The notes beneath the pieces are model-generated. The model was not told the origin of the DNA. It searched no databases and saw only the letters and a list, made by a program, of their open reading frames with translations. 5,981 nucleotides of DNA from Nitrospira sp. UBA5698 (GTDB taxonomy: Bacteria; Nitrospirota; Nitrospiria; Nitrospirales; Nitrospiraceae), in contig DIHK01000067.1 of NCBI GenBank assembly GCA_002420115.1, positions 1 through 5,981 on the forward strand. The letters are read 5' to 3'. Below, piece after piece: positions 5,409 through 5,981 of the stretch. The position numbers were made by a program, and so were the translations under genes. Numbering within the stretch: position 1 is the stretch's first letter; each line of letters opens with the position of its first letter.

Positions 5409-5978
5409 TCAGAACAGCGTTACATCTTCCTCCACCGGCTTCTCGACCGCTTGGATCTTGGTGGCATATTCGTTTTCACGCTCAAGAATGGTACTATTCT
5501 TCAACCGTTCGATCTTTTTCAGGAGCACACGGCCTGAGTCTGTAAAATAATAGACTTTGCGTGGACAGACGTCTCCCAAATCCGTTTTTACCGCCGTAAG
5601 CCCCTCCGTTTTAAGAAAGCTGAGCACCCATTCAGCATTGCGAGCCCCGACATCGATGTTCCCATCGTAGATTTTTCCGGCGCCAAACAGCTTCACTTCC
5701 AGCCGACTCTTCATACCGCCCAGCTTCAAGATTTCATTGATCAACGATTCCATCGCATAGGAACCGTATCGAGTCGATTCACCCCAGGAGTCATTTCCAC
5801 CATCTTTTGGCTTGGGCAACATGAAATGATTCATCCCACCAACACCCGTAATCGGATCCCGGATACAGGCGGAGATACAGGACCCGAGCACGGTATACAC
5901 AATCATGGGAGTGGGACTGACGAAGAACTCCCCCGGCAAGATCGCCGCGATCTCGTGTGGAAACCGGCTGTCCCGCAT
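5409..5978 (-). CDS. cheD: Chemoreceptor glutamine deamidase CheD
   Basis: CheD deamidates selected receptor glutamines to glutamate and in many bacteria works with CheC. From the ATG at 5978 the protein has 189 residues. The catalytic set is visible: Cys34 in TVLGSCISACIRDP, His51 in VGGMNHFMLP, and Thr29 five residues before the Cys, as in many proteobacterial-type members. Also typical are RYGSYAMESLINEILKLG (70-87), LEVKLFGAGKI (93-103) and NIDVGARNAEWV (107-118). After about residue 155 comes a charged tail ending VEEDVTLF. The frame stays open to the window's right edge (an Arg codon precedes the ATG), and the region before EIAAILPGEFF is short for the family, so the true start may lie beyond 5981. 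It leads the visible minus-strand cluster, 86 bp before cheB. Confidence 0.94.
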   Translation of the reverse strand: MRDSRFPHEIAAILPGEFFVSPTPMIVYTVLGSCISACIRDPITGVGGMNHFMLPKPKDGGNDSWGESTRYGSYAMESLINEILKLGGMKSRLEVKLFGAGKIYDGNIDVGARNAEWVLSFLKTEGLTAVKTDLGDVCPRKVYYFTDSGRVLLKKIERLKNSTILERENEYATKIQAVEKPVEEDVTLF

Positions 5979-5981
5979 TCG

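Noticed and set aside
5347..5550. Plus-strand short open frame starting with KREASESETKYASR
   Set aside because: Its first part is the family A repeat and the rest is antisense to cheD; it is the repeat's open frame, not a gene.

Overview
The window reads as chromosome of a free-living Gram-negative bacterium. It holds the end of a type II secretion minor pseudopilin gene facing a six-gene minus-strand cluster of chemotaxis adaptation and partner-switching signalling genes. The gene content, the moderately high GC and above all the two families of short palindromic intergenic repeats (GTTTCAAGTTTC-like and CGTGAAGCGT-like) make me think of Nitrospira or a relative (Nitrospirota). This is inference from memory, not a database result.

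Layout. Positions 1-903 (+): 3' part of gspK, open at the left edge. Positions 904-973: a nested hairpin repeat filling the gap between two convergent genes. From there everything is on the minus strand. In transcription order it runs: cheD (5978-5409, start possibly outside the window), cheB (5322-4240), a single-domain STAS protein (4085-3735), a receiver-PP2C/SpoIIE phosphatase (3572-2373), a free Hpt protein (2229-1870) and a receiver-HATPase protein (1873-974). The last two overlap by four bases (ATGA). No rRNA, tRNA, CRISPR array, IS or transposase gene was seen, and no stretch over 300 bases lacks a gene.

How the genes may work together. CheD (receptor glutamine deamidase) and CheB (methylesterase/deamidase) adapt chemoreceptors. 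The other four proteins are the parts of a partner switch: an RsbW/SpoIIAB-like ATP-binding domain expected to phosphorylate the STAS protein on Ser57, a SpoIIE/RsbU-type phosphatase expected to reverse it, and an Hpt protein that can pass phosphate to the two attached receivers. The set resembles the HptB-HsbR-HsbA pathway of Pseudomonas aeruginosa. There phosphatase and kinase domains share one protein (HsbR); here they are on two proteins, each with its own receiver.

The most unusual feature is the repeats. Every intergenic gap contains palindromic elements, usually starting within a few bases of a stop codon. One 59-bp element also lies inside cheB, in frame, encoding about 19 residues of the linker between receiver and methylesterase domains. 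An inverted copy matching it at 56 of 59 positions lies just upstream of cheB, so the leader and linker of one transcript could pair.
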